This document shows, piece by piece, positions 24,225-35,497 of a stretch of DNA of 64,000 bases; positions within the stretch are counted from its first letter, which is position 1, and each line of letters begins with the position of its first letter. The stretch is from the NCBI RefSeq assembly GCF_010015445.1, contig NC_053118.1, positions 4,853,781-4,917,780 on the forward strand, read 5' to 3'. Origin of the DNA: Perca fluviatilis. Its lineage: Eukaryota; Chordata; Actinopteri; Perciformes; Percidae. The position numbers and the translations under genes are program-made. The notes under the pieces are model-generated. The model did no database searches, was not told the DNA's origin, and saw only the letters and a program-made list of their open reading frames with translations.

Positions 24225-24791
24225 AGGCTCTGACACACCAACCTGATTATTGGCCGTCGGCGAGGTTGGTAACTCGAGTCTTTTCGGTGTGTTCCGTGCC
24301 GTCGTCATCCATTTTGGCCGATTCGACTTGTTGAATCGACCAGTGGGCAGTCAGACTCAATGACCAATCTGATAGGTGGAGTGCTAGCCCTTGACTAGCA
24401 TATCAGTGCTTCATCCACAAGAAAAAAACCTGAGAGCTGACAATGCCAGTATCTTGTTATTACTAGCCATCGTATTTTCTTCCGTTCAGCGAGTAATGAC
24501 AACAACAATCCTTCTTGACTACTATCAACACTCTCTGATGAAAACAATGACTGACGACAGCGTGCTCTGTGTTTACTAGGTCTAGAGAGATGTTCCGTCA
24601 TTTCCGGTTTTCATTTTTTGGGCAACAATACAGATTAGCGCCGCCTGCTGTTATGCACACACATAACGTACGCTCAAGTCGGCGTCGCTTCAGTGTGTTC
24701 CGAGGCACTTTTTTGAGAGACGGCAGCCGACTGATCAGTCTGACTGCCTTTTCTGCCGACGGTCGGCTGTCAGGTTGGTGTGTCAGAGCCT
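24225..24791. mobile_element. PIF/Harbinger-like MITE (TTA duplication)
   Basis: Inverted termini AGGCTCTGACACACCAACCT are flanked by TTA on both sides (24222-24224 and 24792-24794). It sits inside an older fish repeat: the flanks GGCCAAGGAACCCTTA and TTACCTGAAAGAGAG read as one continuous sequence once the element is removed. The interior has a second inverted pair around GGCCGTCGGC. No coding sequence. Confidence 0.82.
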
Positions 24792-24799
24792 TTACCTGA

Positions 24800-26660
24800 A
24801 AGAGAGAGAGAGAGAGATCCCTACTGCATATATTGAATACAACTAAGTTGCATATTAAACTGGGTGGATGGATGGATGGATATTCATACATCATGTTTTA
24901 ATGTTAAACATACATGTGGTAGGCATTCAGACATTTACATTTTTTAGCAAACAAAAATTTGGCAGACCCCCTGGAGTAACTCTGAGGTAAGAAAAAAAAA
25001 ACTCTAAGACCCTCTGTTGAAGATCTCTGCTCTACTGTACTATACTGAAAATGGCTGCAGTTAAATAGAGGAAGTCTTGAGAATGAAACGTGTCAAGCTA
25101 CACGTAGTTAAAGCTATAGTGTGGAACTATTTTATGTTAATTAACGTCCATTACATTCAAGCCATTGCCAAATGAATTTACAAAGCTAGCTAAGCCAGCT
25201 CCACAAAAACTGTGACAAAGTGGGTGATGCACTCACCACTTGTCACTTCACTATAAGCCTTGTTTAAAGGTGTTGTACACGATGTTACTGGTTCACAAGA
25301 CAAAAAAAAAACAGCTATAAGAGGTTATGTTAGTTTTCAGAGCACTGGTTCCCGGAATGTAACTTTACCTCAGCCCCTCTACCTCATGGCAAATTTGGCT
25401 CTACAAGCTCAGGGCACTTTGTATTTCCAGAACACTCCACTTCTTTCCTCTTATGTTAGGTTGATGACATTGACAGCATTGATAGCTTAGGTTTCATTCT
25501 TTTTCATCCCCTCCATATGGTTTGTACTAGATGGCCTTCTTCCTCTCCGTCTTACCCCACCCCTCCCCTGTGGCTGCTGTGGTATGGGAAGACTGGGATA
25601 GGTTGGGTTTTACTGGACTTGGCTTTAATTTTTGTGTTTTCTGCATGTTTTTAATTATTTTGTAAGAATACATATGTTATTTTTTTTTGAATGTATATAT
25701 TTATTTTTTCAAAACTCTGACAGTTCCTTCTTCTTTTGGATTTTCACTTACTGTTTTATTTACCTGAAACAAAACTCTATTGTATCAAAAACTGCCCAGG
25801 TAGATTGTGGGTAATACACTTAAAAAAAATTTACAGAGACTTTTGGAGGAGCTGTCAAACAGAATCAAGACATTGTAGTTCAAATAGCGTAGAGTGTATA
25901 CACATACAGAGCTGCATGAACACAAAAGGACCCAAACTGTATAAACACACACACAAAATACGCGAGTGTCCAGCAGTGAGTAAGATGTGAGTCAGAGGTC
26001 AAACTGGGTGCCAAGACCAGACAAGGTCAAGACTTGCTCAGAACCGACAACAAAAGAGTCTCAGACGGCAGACTGGGGGGCAGGGAGAGAGGAAGGACGG
26101 ATAGACAGAGTAAGAGAGAAACTTAAAGTGGGAGACATTGGGGAGTAAGAATTAAAGAGAAAGAATGATGGTGGGTGATAAAGAATTGATAAAGGCAGGC
26201 AGAGTTGGGAGAATACAATAAGAGACTTGTGGGAGAGAAAAGAGGGTGGAGAAGTTGGGTTAGATGAAAGCTGGATAGAGAGATGAGGGGCAAGTGGAGA
26301 TGCAGGAAGGGTTCAAAGAGAGAGTGGGTGGAGAAGAAAAAAAGGATAAAACAATGAACAAGAGATAAGAAGGAGACGTGACTTTGTCTCCAAGTGGTGC
26401 CCTGATCTAAGAGGTTATCAGCTCTAATGCTGGTGTGTGTGTGACTGAATGTTGCTTGTTGAGGACAGAAACGCTATAGTATTCAGTATCACCACATAGA
26501 AACCACTGTACACTGGGACAAACACCAGAGTCTCAACACTCATCTTTTCTGTGATTTGAAGCTTTCCTCTGTTTAACCCTCAGGTCCACACTCACACATA
26601 TGGAGTTTGACCTGTGCTACCCTCTGCTGGTGAACACAAGTTATAACAATTAGTCAGAAC
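24800..26660. other. Intronic stretch, no gene recognised
   Basis: 24800-24890 and 24960-25030 belong to the fish repeat that the 24225 MITE interrupts. 26050-26360 is strongly purine-rich (GAGAGA-type). Frames at 25260-25990 show no domain. Confidence 0.4.
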
Positions 26661-26733
26661 AATTCAATTCAATTTTATTTATAGTATCAAATCATAACAA
26701 GAGTTATCTCAAGACACTTTACAGATCGAGTAG

Positions 26734-26980
26734 TAGGGGTGCACGATTCAGTATTCGATTCAATATCGAATATCGAATCAAAAACGATTCTTGATTAAGC
26801 AAAAAATGATTCACAGTATGTAAATGTAGTTACTTTCCCCATGTGATTGCAGTAGACATACAATAAAAAAATTAAAAAAATAAAAATATGAATCGATTTT
26901 TGGGATTCTATGAATCGATTTTGAATCGGTAGAGCTTGAATCGCGATACGAATGTGAATCGATTTTTTTGCACACCCCTA
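26734..26980. mobile_element. hAT-type MITE (GATTCG-rich)
   Basis: Ends TAGGGGTGCACGATTCA and TTTTGCACACCCCTA, with many ATCGAAT/GATTCGA motifs between. It interrupts an L2 3'-end copy; the flanks tcGAGTAG and aaGAGTAG look like a mutated 8-bp duplication of the host TAGAGTAG. Confidence 0.8.
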
Positions 26981-27005
26981 TAAGAGTAGGTCTAAACCAC
27001 TCTAT

Positions 27006-28124
27006 GGGCCCTATCTTGCACTCAGCGCAATTGCCTTTGTACACCGACGCATGTATCATTCCTATTTTGCACCCGACGCACAGCGGACTTTTCCCTCCAC
27101 AGACGCACGTCGGGAAATTAGGGAATGTATTTGCGCTCCTGGGGGCGGTTCAGCGAAAAGAGGAGGCGTGTTCCGGCGCAAACGTTACTTTGTGCTATTC
27201 TGCAGTTTCAGAAAACAATTCCGCCACTGACCAGGAAAAACCTGGTCTAAAGTCAGTGGCGCTAGTCTAAAGTCAGTAGCGGTGTATTCAGATGCTATTT
27301 TTAGGGCTGCTTAGCGCGCCATAATGTAGCGTGTACAACGCGCATACACTTCTCTCATCTACAGCAGTTCCCAATTTTGAAAAACATACATAATTACAAA
27401 GGAAAATATTACTGAAAATGCGCTTCATGTGTTTGGATAGATCAGGAGGCACTTACAGTCCTCAAAAAGTCGCAGCATTCTTTGTGGCTTGTTGTGTTTT
27501 ACACATTTCCATGAATTATAGATGTGTTGATGACATAAATGAGGAAATATTAGAGGACTTAAGGAGACGTGATGTTGAACTACGGTGGGATTGGACACTC
27601 CGGCGGAATCTGGTCCGGGAGTAATGCGCGATGCGCTCCCTGATGGAAGCGGTGGGCGGACGGAGATGGAGTGGGGGAAGAGGAAGGGGCACAACAGGTG
27701 CAGGTGGTGTGTTTGAGACGCCCACGGCTCCATTGCTGCAGCAATCCTCTCCAGACTTGAGGAGATGCGCCCAAGTGGCGCCAGCAACATCGCCACCCAC
27801 CCAAGACGAGCATTTATTACTTTGGCGCATCTCCACGGCAGCTCCCGCTGGCGTGCGCCGAACAAATCCGGCCGTCATAATAGCAATCCGCCATGGAACA
27901 AGCGCCCTGCTCTTAAACGGAATGTGAGATGACGCTCTGATTGGTTTATTGCACGTTACGCCCAAACCACACCTAGCTTCTTCAGACCAACCCATTTTAG
28001 ATTTGCGTCGGGCGCAAGAGTCATTTATCCCGCCGGTAAAATAGCAACAGCGCCCGAGATCCGCCCACAAAGCTACTTGCGTTTTGCGTTTCATACTTGC
28101 GTTTCAGATCGTTAAATAGGGCCC
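27006..28124 (+). mobile_element. Harbinger-type element copy B with HARBI1-like fragment
   Basis: An inverted relative of 11502-12572, starting GGGCCCTATCTTGCACTC and ending CGTTAAATAGGGCCC. The HARBI1-like C-terminal fragment is on the + strand at 27418-27624 (CLDRSGG, SPQKVAAFFVACCVLHI). It interrupts an L2 3'-end repeat: 26981-27005 and 28125-28210 are the two sides of that older copy. No clear target duplication. Confidence 0.78.
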
Positions 28125-28944
28125 TGAAATTTATAAGACCGAAAAAGTCCAGTAATTCCCCCAAGAGCAAGCATTTAGTGCAACATAGCGAGGGAAAACT
28201 TCTTTTTAGAATAGTGACTCCTTACAAAGTATTAACATTTTCATTTAAATCACTTTAAAAATGTTCCTAATTGAGTAAAGGGTTAGTAGCTGTTCTGGAG
28301 TTTTATCATTATCAGTTTGCCCAGTTTGAGTAGCTTTTGTAGTTGGCCTTTTTCACAGCAGACATTTTGACTTGTCAGACATCGTGACCCTTATATAGGG
28401 TTGCAAACCAATAATATTTGAATCTACTGCCTTAAGTATTTCAAAGTGTCTTAAAGACAACAATTAGCAGCTTGCTAACAAACAAAATAACACCACAAGG
28501 TCCATTTTGTAGCTGTTCTGCAGCTTTTGATTGAATCACTCAATCTCCCTCAGCGCAGTTGTTGATGTTCACTTTTCTTTTCACTTTAATGAGTTCTTGT
28601 TATCAGGCTGTAGGATTTTTACATTGCATGTCCACACTCGGATAAAGACCGAAAAGAAAGATTACACTATGAAAAAATAAGATGATTTTTTTTCAATACA
28701 TTGCTTTACTACAATCCCAATAATTTGAATAGTTATGTTTCATTCTATCTTTATCCTGTACTTACATCTTATACTTCACAGCTAGCCTCAACAGCTAGCC
28801 TCAAAGTAGGCTTTCTGTAACTGTGCAGATGTATTAGGTGTGCATAATGTTGTTTAAAATGTACGTTGATTAAATATATTTTGTACCCACATCTCTTGTA
28901 CATGTTTGATGCTAATCCCCCTCTCCTTTTGTGTCTATGTGCAG

Positions 28945-29099
28945 CTGAACTGGAGTTTGTTCAGATCGTCATCATCATTGTGGTGATGACAGTGATGGTG
29001 GTGGTGATCATCTGCTTGCTCAACCACTACAAGCTCTCCACCTGGTCCTTCATAACAAGGCAGAGCCAGGCCCGCAGGCACAACCATGCCCTGCAGCAG
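28945..29099 (+). CDS. ldlrad4: ldlrad4 exon: transmembrane segment and start of cytoplasmic tail
   Basis: LDLRAD4 (C18orf1) is a single-pass membrane protein that dampens TGF-beta signalling by sequestering receptor SMADs. The exon lies between an acceptor (tgtgcag) and a donor (gtcagt) and enters in the second base of a codon. It encodes about 52 residues: ELEFVQI, then a long Ile/Val/Met-rich hydrophobic stretch ending CLLNHYK, then a basic cytoplasmic start ([13 protein letters not shown]). This arrangement is characteristic of the LDLRAD4/PMEPA1 family. LNHYK and the sequence of the later exons favour LDLRAD4 over PMEPA1. It ends in phase 0, compatible with the next exon. The LDLR class A exon expected upstream was not recognised in this window and probably lies further 5'. 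A Trp (STWSF) stands where I recall Arg in mammals. Confidence 0.93.
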
Positions 29100-29814
29100 G
29101 TCAGTAACACTGTGTGTGTGAGAGTAAATGACAGACTAAAAGATACTGTTTATATTGGTTGTATCTACTGTAGTTGCTCTGGCAGTGCTGTTCTTTCAGC
29201 ATCCATGCCAATAACATTTTGATCTAAACTGATGGTGAGTGAAAACTACATGTGTGCCTTTTTTATCTGTTTTCATTGAATGTCCCTGCATTGTGAGAGT
29301 ATATTTCTTTATTTCTCAACCAGGACAAATGTTGCTCACCAGTTTGTTCCCAGTAAAGCTGCGTTGAGCTAAATGAAATCCTTTATGAATTGATTTCTTC
29401 AGAGCCAGACTCTGTCAGGACTTTTTTTATTCACTTCAGTGCCATCTAGACAGCAGCGGCTCTGCCCTATACTGACATGTCGACACTTTAGAACAAATAC
29501 ATACACATACAAACTTGCATATACGCGGATTTCAACATTGTTCCCAGTACCCAGGCTCAGGTACATAATATGATCCATAATACAAAATTATTGGTCCATT
29601 GATATATTCAACTTCTTGATCAGTATCAGAAAAACAGATAATTTATATTCTGCGTCCTCTCATCCCATCTTTTTCATCTCTCCTCTCACTCTGTGCTCTC
29701 TACCATCCAATCAAAACAAATATTATGCAAACAGAATGCCATAACTACAACATCAGAAACCAACAAGCCGATAAAGACCCATAGCAGAGAAAGTGCAATT
29801 TGGAAGAATAGCCA

Positions 29815-30238
29815 ATTCAATTCAAATTCAATTTTATTTATAGTATCAAATCATAACAAGAGTTATCTCAAGACACTTTACAGATAGAGTAGGTCTAGAC
29901 CACACTCTAATTTGAGACCCAACAATTCCAGTATTCCCCCAAGAGCAAGCATTTAGTGGCGAGGAAAAACTCCCTTTTAGGCAGAAACCTTGAGTGGTGA
30001 GGAAAACTTCCTTTTAGAGAGAAACTTTGGACAGACCCAGGCTCTTGGCAGGCGGTGTCTGACGGTGCAAGTTGGGGGTGTGATGAACAGTGGCAATAAT
30101 GGAACTATGACTAGAAATAGTAGTTGTTGTAGTAAATCATGGCGTAGCAGGGCACTGCATGGCATAGCAGGTTTTAGCAGGGCGTAGCTGGGCATAGCAT
30201 GGCAATAGCCTTTACCCCTAACAGACATAAACTACAGG
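29815..30238 (-). repeat. L2-like LINE 3' end, truncated copy
   Basis: Begins TCAATTCAAATTCAATTTTA and continues with the same 3' UTR as 32872-33300 (CACTTTACAGATAGAGTAGG, ...GGCAGGCGGTGTCTGACG..., GGGGGTGTGATGAACAGT). The element's 3' end is at the low coordinate. It lies in the intron between two ldlrad4 exons. Confidence 0.8.
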
Positions 30239-31479
30239 ATGTATGCATGTTTGTCCTCCTTTCTAGCTCTTAAGAGCTAAATATGTACTACCAAAAAAAT
30301 CCTCAAGTCAACCGTAGACAAAGGAAAACTGCAATTACAATAATTTGATAGTTGTGTTTCGTTGTTACTTTCTAAACATTATCACTTTCTACACACTATC
30401 CCGCCTCTTGTTGTCCTCGCTCATAAACAGGGCAAGATTTGGGGTTTGAAGCCATCAGGCGTTTCTCAGAATTGCTGTTTCATCTTTCATCCTCATTAAG
30501 TTGTTACTTTTTGAGTGTTTCTTTTTCCTCTTCATCCTTCTTTGTTAAGAAAGAAAGTTTGTATGTTGGTCTCACATCAAAAAACATTCCAGACATAGCA
30601 AACAAGAAAGCAGTAATGATTGCTGATTTCTAAAGCTTTATCAGTGGCAGTAAATCTGGCATGTTCAAAAGAACTGATAATTTTGTCTATACTAGGGGTC
30701 AGTCACATTAGTTACAAGAGACAGAGACAAAGCGACAGGCTACCATTCATTTTCAATGGGAGTGGCCGTTTGCCAGCGACAAGCGACAAGCTTGACGCTG
30801 TCACGAGCAAGGTGGGGCCAAAATAGACAAGAAGTCTATTTTATGCAAATGCTGAGTGATGCTGCCAATCGGAGTAAAGGTAGCGTGAGGGCAACGTGAC
30901 GTATGTCAGTGGCTCGAGTTGAAGAAAATAATTCAAGATGGCGGAAAACGCTTCAGGACATCGTATTTATGTATATATCTGATATGTTTGGCATTTTATC
31001 TTAACTTTTAAGACGTGCTTGAAGGTACCGAGCAACCAGGGGTAGGCTAGGCACGCCCAGGAGCGCCCACAAGTGAGTGCATGTCGCTCTCTTTTGTAGC
31101 AAATGTGACTGTAGGGTGAGGGGTAAAGGTTTATCGGGGTAAGGGGTAAGGTTTTTTGCCCCCAACGGTGCCTTCCAGGCAGCGCTGCCTGGAAGGCACC
31201 GTTGGGAGGCACTGGTTAGGGTTAGTGTTAGGTTTGGGTTAAAACGCAGCGTTAGGGTTAGGTTTGGGTTAAAAATTAGGGTTAGGGTTAGATGCCTTGA
31301 AGGCAGCGGTCGCAGCGCTGCCTGGAAGGAGCAGTTCGGGGCAAAAAACACCATCGAGCGGGGTAAAGCTCAAACATAAACTTGCTTACAAGCTTCAGTA
31401 TATAGCAATCTTAAAGCCACCTGGGAACTTTTAAAAAGTTGCCCTTATTCTTTCTTGTTTTGTCTGTCTCGATGTGTAG
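30239..31479. other. ldlrad4 intron part with palindrome and TTAGGG-like block
   Basis: 30690-30930 resembles a MITE fragment. 31161-31206 is a perfect palindrome and 31217-31300 has TTAGGGTTAGGG-like units. No gene. Confidence 0.5.
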
Positions 31480-31530
31480 GATGGGTGTCTGTGGCCTTCA
31501 GACAGCAGCTCTCGACAAGGTGCCTCAGAG
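31480..31530 (+). CDS. ldlrad4: ldlrad4 exon: 17-residue linker (GCLWPSDSS motif)
   Basis: A 51-nt exon, phase 0 at both ends, between the acceptor gatgtgtag and the donor gtaaga. It translates to DGCLWPSDSSSRQGASE. The GCLWPSDS and GASE elements are hallmarks of the juxtamembrane linker of LDLRAD4; PMEPA1 has a related GCLWPSES. It is too short to be found as an open frame and was identified by joining the upstream and downstream exons. The flanking introns are 2380 bp (29100-31479) and 6003 bp (31531-37533). Its function is probably only to connect the membrane anchor to the SMAD- and NEDD4-binding tail. The splice signals and in-frame junctions make this a confident call. Confidence 0.92.
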
Positions 31531-32871
31531 GTAAGACCACTACCGCACTGACCCCTATTAAACCCAACCAAGCCAAGCCTTGTTCACTTGATTGGACTTT
31601 GGTTAGTTTAATTCAGGGGTGCACGTTTCTGCTCACAACGGGGAAGAAAACTAATAGTAATTTTTACCACTCAGAATTGAGGTTAAAAAAGCTTTCGGAT
31701 GGCCAACAGCAAAGCCATTCTCCCCTCGTCCTAAAATGATTATAAATCGATGCTAGGGTAGCCTACTTTCTTTTTTACTGCTGCACAGATATGAATGAAA
31801 TGCAGAGAAGGAGAATGAAATTATAAGAGCGTCTGTCTCCACAGTAAATCATCTGTTGAGTGTTTGATGGTTATTTATTAGTGCTGTAGAACGTAATACA
31901 ATCAAAATATAAAGTTGTATTTCTCTAAAAAACATTGGAATTTCCCCTTGTGGGATTAATAAAGTATAAATTATTATTATTATTATTATTATATTATTAT
32001 TATTATTATTAATGCTGGCACTTTCAAACCAAGATGGCGCAGCCACTCACCAGTGTCCGTCAACAGAGTGTCTTGTAGCTTGCCAGCCCTTGGCAACAAG
32101 TAAAAAAGAACGTCTTTCTTAGTCACCCTTTTTTACAGAAGCGGATTACTCCAATTCTCCACACTTCTTCCGTGATTCCACGGAAAAACCAGTTTACAGG
32201 CTGTTATTCCCTGGAGCCAACATGATAAGAAAATCAGAAATTGACTATTAAGCGCATGAGGTGTCACTAAGTTTAGTTTTATCAAAGATTGACTATTAAG
32301 TGCACTAAGTGTAAGTTTCCGTTGTCCAGTGGGGAGATTGAGACTGTTGATGTTTTGGGGTTGAGAGAAAACACTCATTTGCTGCACAATTTTAATGTAT
32401 TGAGCTTAAGACATATTTTAGTTACTTTGTTTACTTGTAGTGTGCAGCTCTATTAACTGAGCAACTACAAGTATCGGATCGGGACTCGGTATCGGCAGAT
32501 ATTCAATATTTTAAAAATCTCGGGGGGTTAAAAAAGATGTTAGGGACATCCTTTTTTTAATTTTATCAAACAAAGAGAAATGTTCTCCCCTCATCTAAAA
32601 TGGTTATAAATCGATATGAGAGTACTTATAAATAAAGCGGTAGGTCAGTTGAAGCAGCCACACTGTGTGTGTTTGACCAATCAGCAATGGGCATCCCTGC
32701 AAATCCCACCCTGAAGGTTCCTGTACTTTCAGAAAATACTACCCTCCAATCAGAGACTTTTGGGGGTGTAAAAAGGCCCCGCAAAATGTCCACAAAACGT
32801 AACTAATGTCTCCACAAAACTACAAAAGCAGCATAATTCATCTACACCAACCAAGTCAGGCGACTCGCACT
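31531..32871. other. ldlrad4 intron part, LINE-tail-like and simple repeats
   Basis: 31936-32010 (TTTCCCCTTGTGGGATTAAT, then ATT units) resembles a LINE 3' tail. The rest is unassigned, with two similar blocks (GTTATAAATCGAT) at about 31740 and 32602. Confidence 0.4.
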
Positions 32872-35497
32872 TCAATTTCAATTCAATTTTATTTATAGTA
32901 TCAAATCATAACAGAGTTATCTCGAGACACTTTACAGATAGAGTAGGTCTAGACCACACTCTATAAATTCCAAAACCCCAACAATTACAGTAATTCCCTC
33001 AAGAGCAAGCATTAGCAGTGGCTATTGTGACAGTGGCAAGGGAAAAACTCCCTTTTAGGAAGAAACCTCGGCAGACCCAGACTCTTGGTAGGCGGTGTCT
33101 GACGGGGCCGGTTGGGGGTGTGATGAACAGTAGCAAATAATAGTCACATTAAAGATAATGGAACAGTGACTTCGAAGGTGATCGTGGAAGTTCATTTCAT
33201 ATCAGGGCACATCGTGTCATACTGAGTAGTGCAGTCTCCTATACCGGATCCTGACTACTCTGTGCGTATGAACATCACAGCAGGGCATTGCGGGATGTAA
33301 CGTGGCGCTGCAGAGCATGGGTGGATGCGGCGGAAGCCATGGAAGCTATGCTCTGCGAAGAAGAAACATAAGGACTCCGGGGAGTAAACTCCCCAGAGCT
33401 AGGTTAGTAACAAGCATTTCTGGGACAGGATGCATACAAAAGGAAACAAGTGGAAACAGAGATGAGAGAGCAGCTCAGTGTGTCATAGGAAGGAAGGAAC
33501 TTCCCCGGTAGTCTAGAATTATAATAGCATAACTAAGAGAGGCAGGTTAAAGAGAGGTGCCTGGTCGGGCTAGAACTCTCCCCAACCGGATCGGGCTGTA
33601 CTGGCCTGCCTCCCTCTACTCTCGCTATATTATTGATTATATAATAAATAAAACTGATGACTACGAAGAGGAGCAGATGGGCCGGGTTAGGCGGATGCTG
33701 CAACTCCTCACTCCCTAACTATAAGCTTTATCAAAGAGGAGGGTTTTCAGTTTACTCTTAAATGTGGTGACGGTGTCTGCCCCTCGAACCCAAATTGGGA
33801 GCTGGTTCCACAGGAGCGGAGCCTGATAGCTGAAGGCTCTGGCCCCCAGTCTACTTTTAGAGACTCTAGGAACCACAAGTAGCTCTGCATTCTGGGAGCG
33901 TAGTGCTCTACTAGGACAATAAGATACTAAGAGCTCTTCTAGGTATGATGGTGCTTGACCATTTAGAGCTTTGTAGGTCAGGAGGAGGATTTTAAATTTG
34001 ATCCTAGATTTCACAGGAAGCCAGTGCAGAGAAGCCAATACAGGAGAAATATGATCTCTTCTCTTTGTTCTCGTCAGAACACGTGCTGCAGCATTCTGGA
34101 TCAGCTGGAGAGTCTTAAGGGACTTATTTGAGCAACCTGATAGTAAGGAATTACAGTAGTCTAACCTGGAAGTAACGAATGCATGGACTGATTCTTTCTA
34201 AATCCTGATTGAAAGCCATCAAATAAACTATTGCTATGTAGAAAATCACATAACTGATTAGCAACTACCTTCTCAAGGATCTTGGATAGAAAGGGAAGGT
34301 TAGATATAGGTCTATAGTTTGCCAAGACCTCAGGATCGAGGGTGGTTTTTTTCAGAAGAGGTTTTATCACAGCTATTTTAAATGACTGCGGTACATAACC
34401 TGTTAATAAGGACATATTGATCATATCTAGTAATGAAGTGTTAACCACGGGTAACGCTTCTTTGAGTAGTCTCGTTGGGATGGGATCTAAGAGACAGGTA
34501 GATGGCTTAGCTGAGGATATCTTTAACATTAATTGTTGAAGGTCTATAGGATAAAAGCAGTCTAAGTATATGTCGGGAATAGTCGTTCTTTCTAGCGGTC
34601 CTGCGTTTAAAGATGAACCGTTAGAAGTTGAGGGCGTGAGGGTGATAGATTTTATCTCTAATTGTTATAATTTTATCATTAAAGAAGCTCATGAAGTCAT
34701 CACTACTCAGAGCTAGAGGAATAGATGGCTCAGTAGAGCTGTGACTATCTGTCAGCCTGGCTACAGTGCTGAAAAGAAACCTTGGGTTGTACTTATTTTC
34801 TTCTATTAGTGATGAGTAATAGTCTGATCTGGCCTTTCTTAGGGCCTTCCTATAGGTTTTGAGACTTTCTTGCCAATCCAAACGAGATTCTTCCACTTTG
34901 GTGGAACGCCATTTACTTTCGAGGTTTCGCGAGATTTGTTTTAATTTGCGAGTTTGGGAGTTATACCAAGGTGCTAGTTTCCTTTGCTTAATCATCTTCT
35001 TTTTGAGGGGAGCAACGGAGTCTAAAGTCGTCCGTAGGCAGGTCGTAGCACCGTCTACAAATGTATCAATTTGAGAGGGACTGAGGTCCTCTGTTATGTT
35101 AAGGCATGACAAAGAGTCAAATGCTGTTGGAATATCTTCCTTAAATTTAGCTATAGCACTGTCAGATAGGCATCTAGTGTAGAAGTTTTTATCTAATTTA
35201 GTAGAGTCAGGTAGTAAGAATTCAAAAGTAATTAAAGAATGATCTGATAATACCGAATTCTGCGGAAATATTATTAAATCCTCAATTTCAATACCATATG
35301 CCAGCACAAGGTCGAGGGTGTGGTTAAAACAGTGCGTCGCCTTGTGCACACTCTGACTGAAACCGATTGAATCTAATAATGAGTTGAAAGCAGTACTAAG
35401 GCTATCATTGTCAACGTCCACATGGATATTAAAATCACCTACAATAAGTACCTTGTCAGATTTTAGGACTAAACGTGATAAAAACTCTAAACACTTG
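32872..35497 (-). mobile_element. L2-like LINE, 5'-truncated and internally deleted
   Basis: The - strand encodes pieces of one LINE ORF2. The end of the endonuclease domain (VLIVGDFNIHVD; SDHSLITFEF) is followed by a long linker (35421-34621). Next is the reverse-transcriptase N-terminal part (34529-34161: [48 protein letters not shown]), and last the C-terminal domain (about 34110-33715: [30 protein letters not shown]). The catalytic core between FRKNQS and LDYCN is missing. The 3' end at 32872 carries the AATTGAATTG-type terminal repeat and the 3' UTR seen elsewhere in the window. Frames are broken, so it is a fossil. Confidence 0.82.

Larger units (their letters stand above)
26661..28210 (-). 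repeat. L2-like LINE 3' end, copy split by two later insertions
   Basis: Three segments (26661-26733, 26981-27005, 28125-28210) together match the start of the 32872 repeat. The gaps are a hAT MITE (26734-26980) and a Harbinger-type element (27006-28124). Confidence 0.75.
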
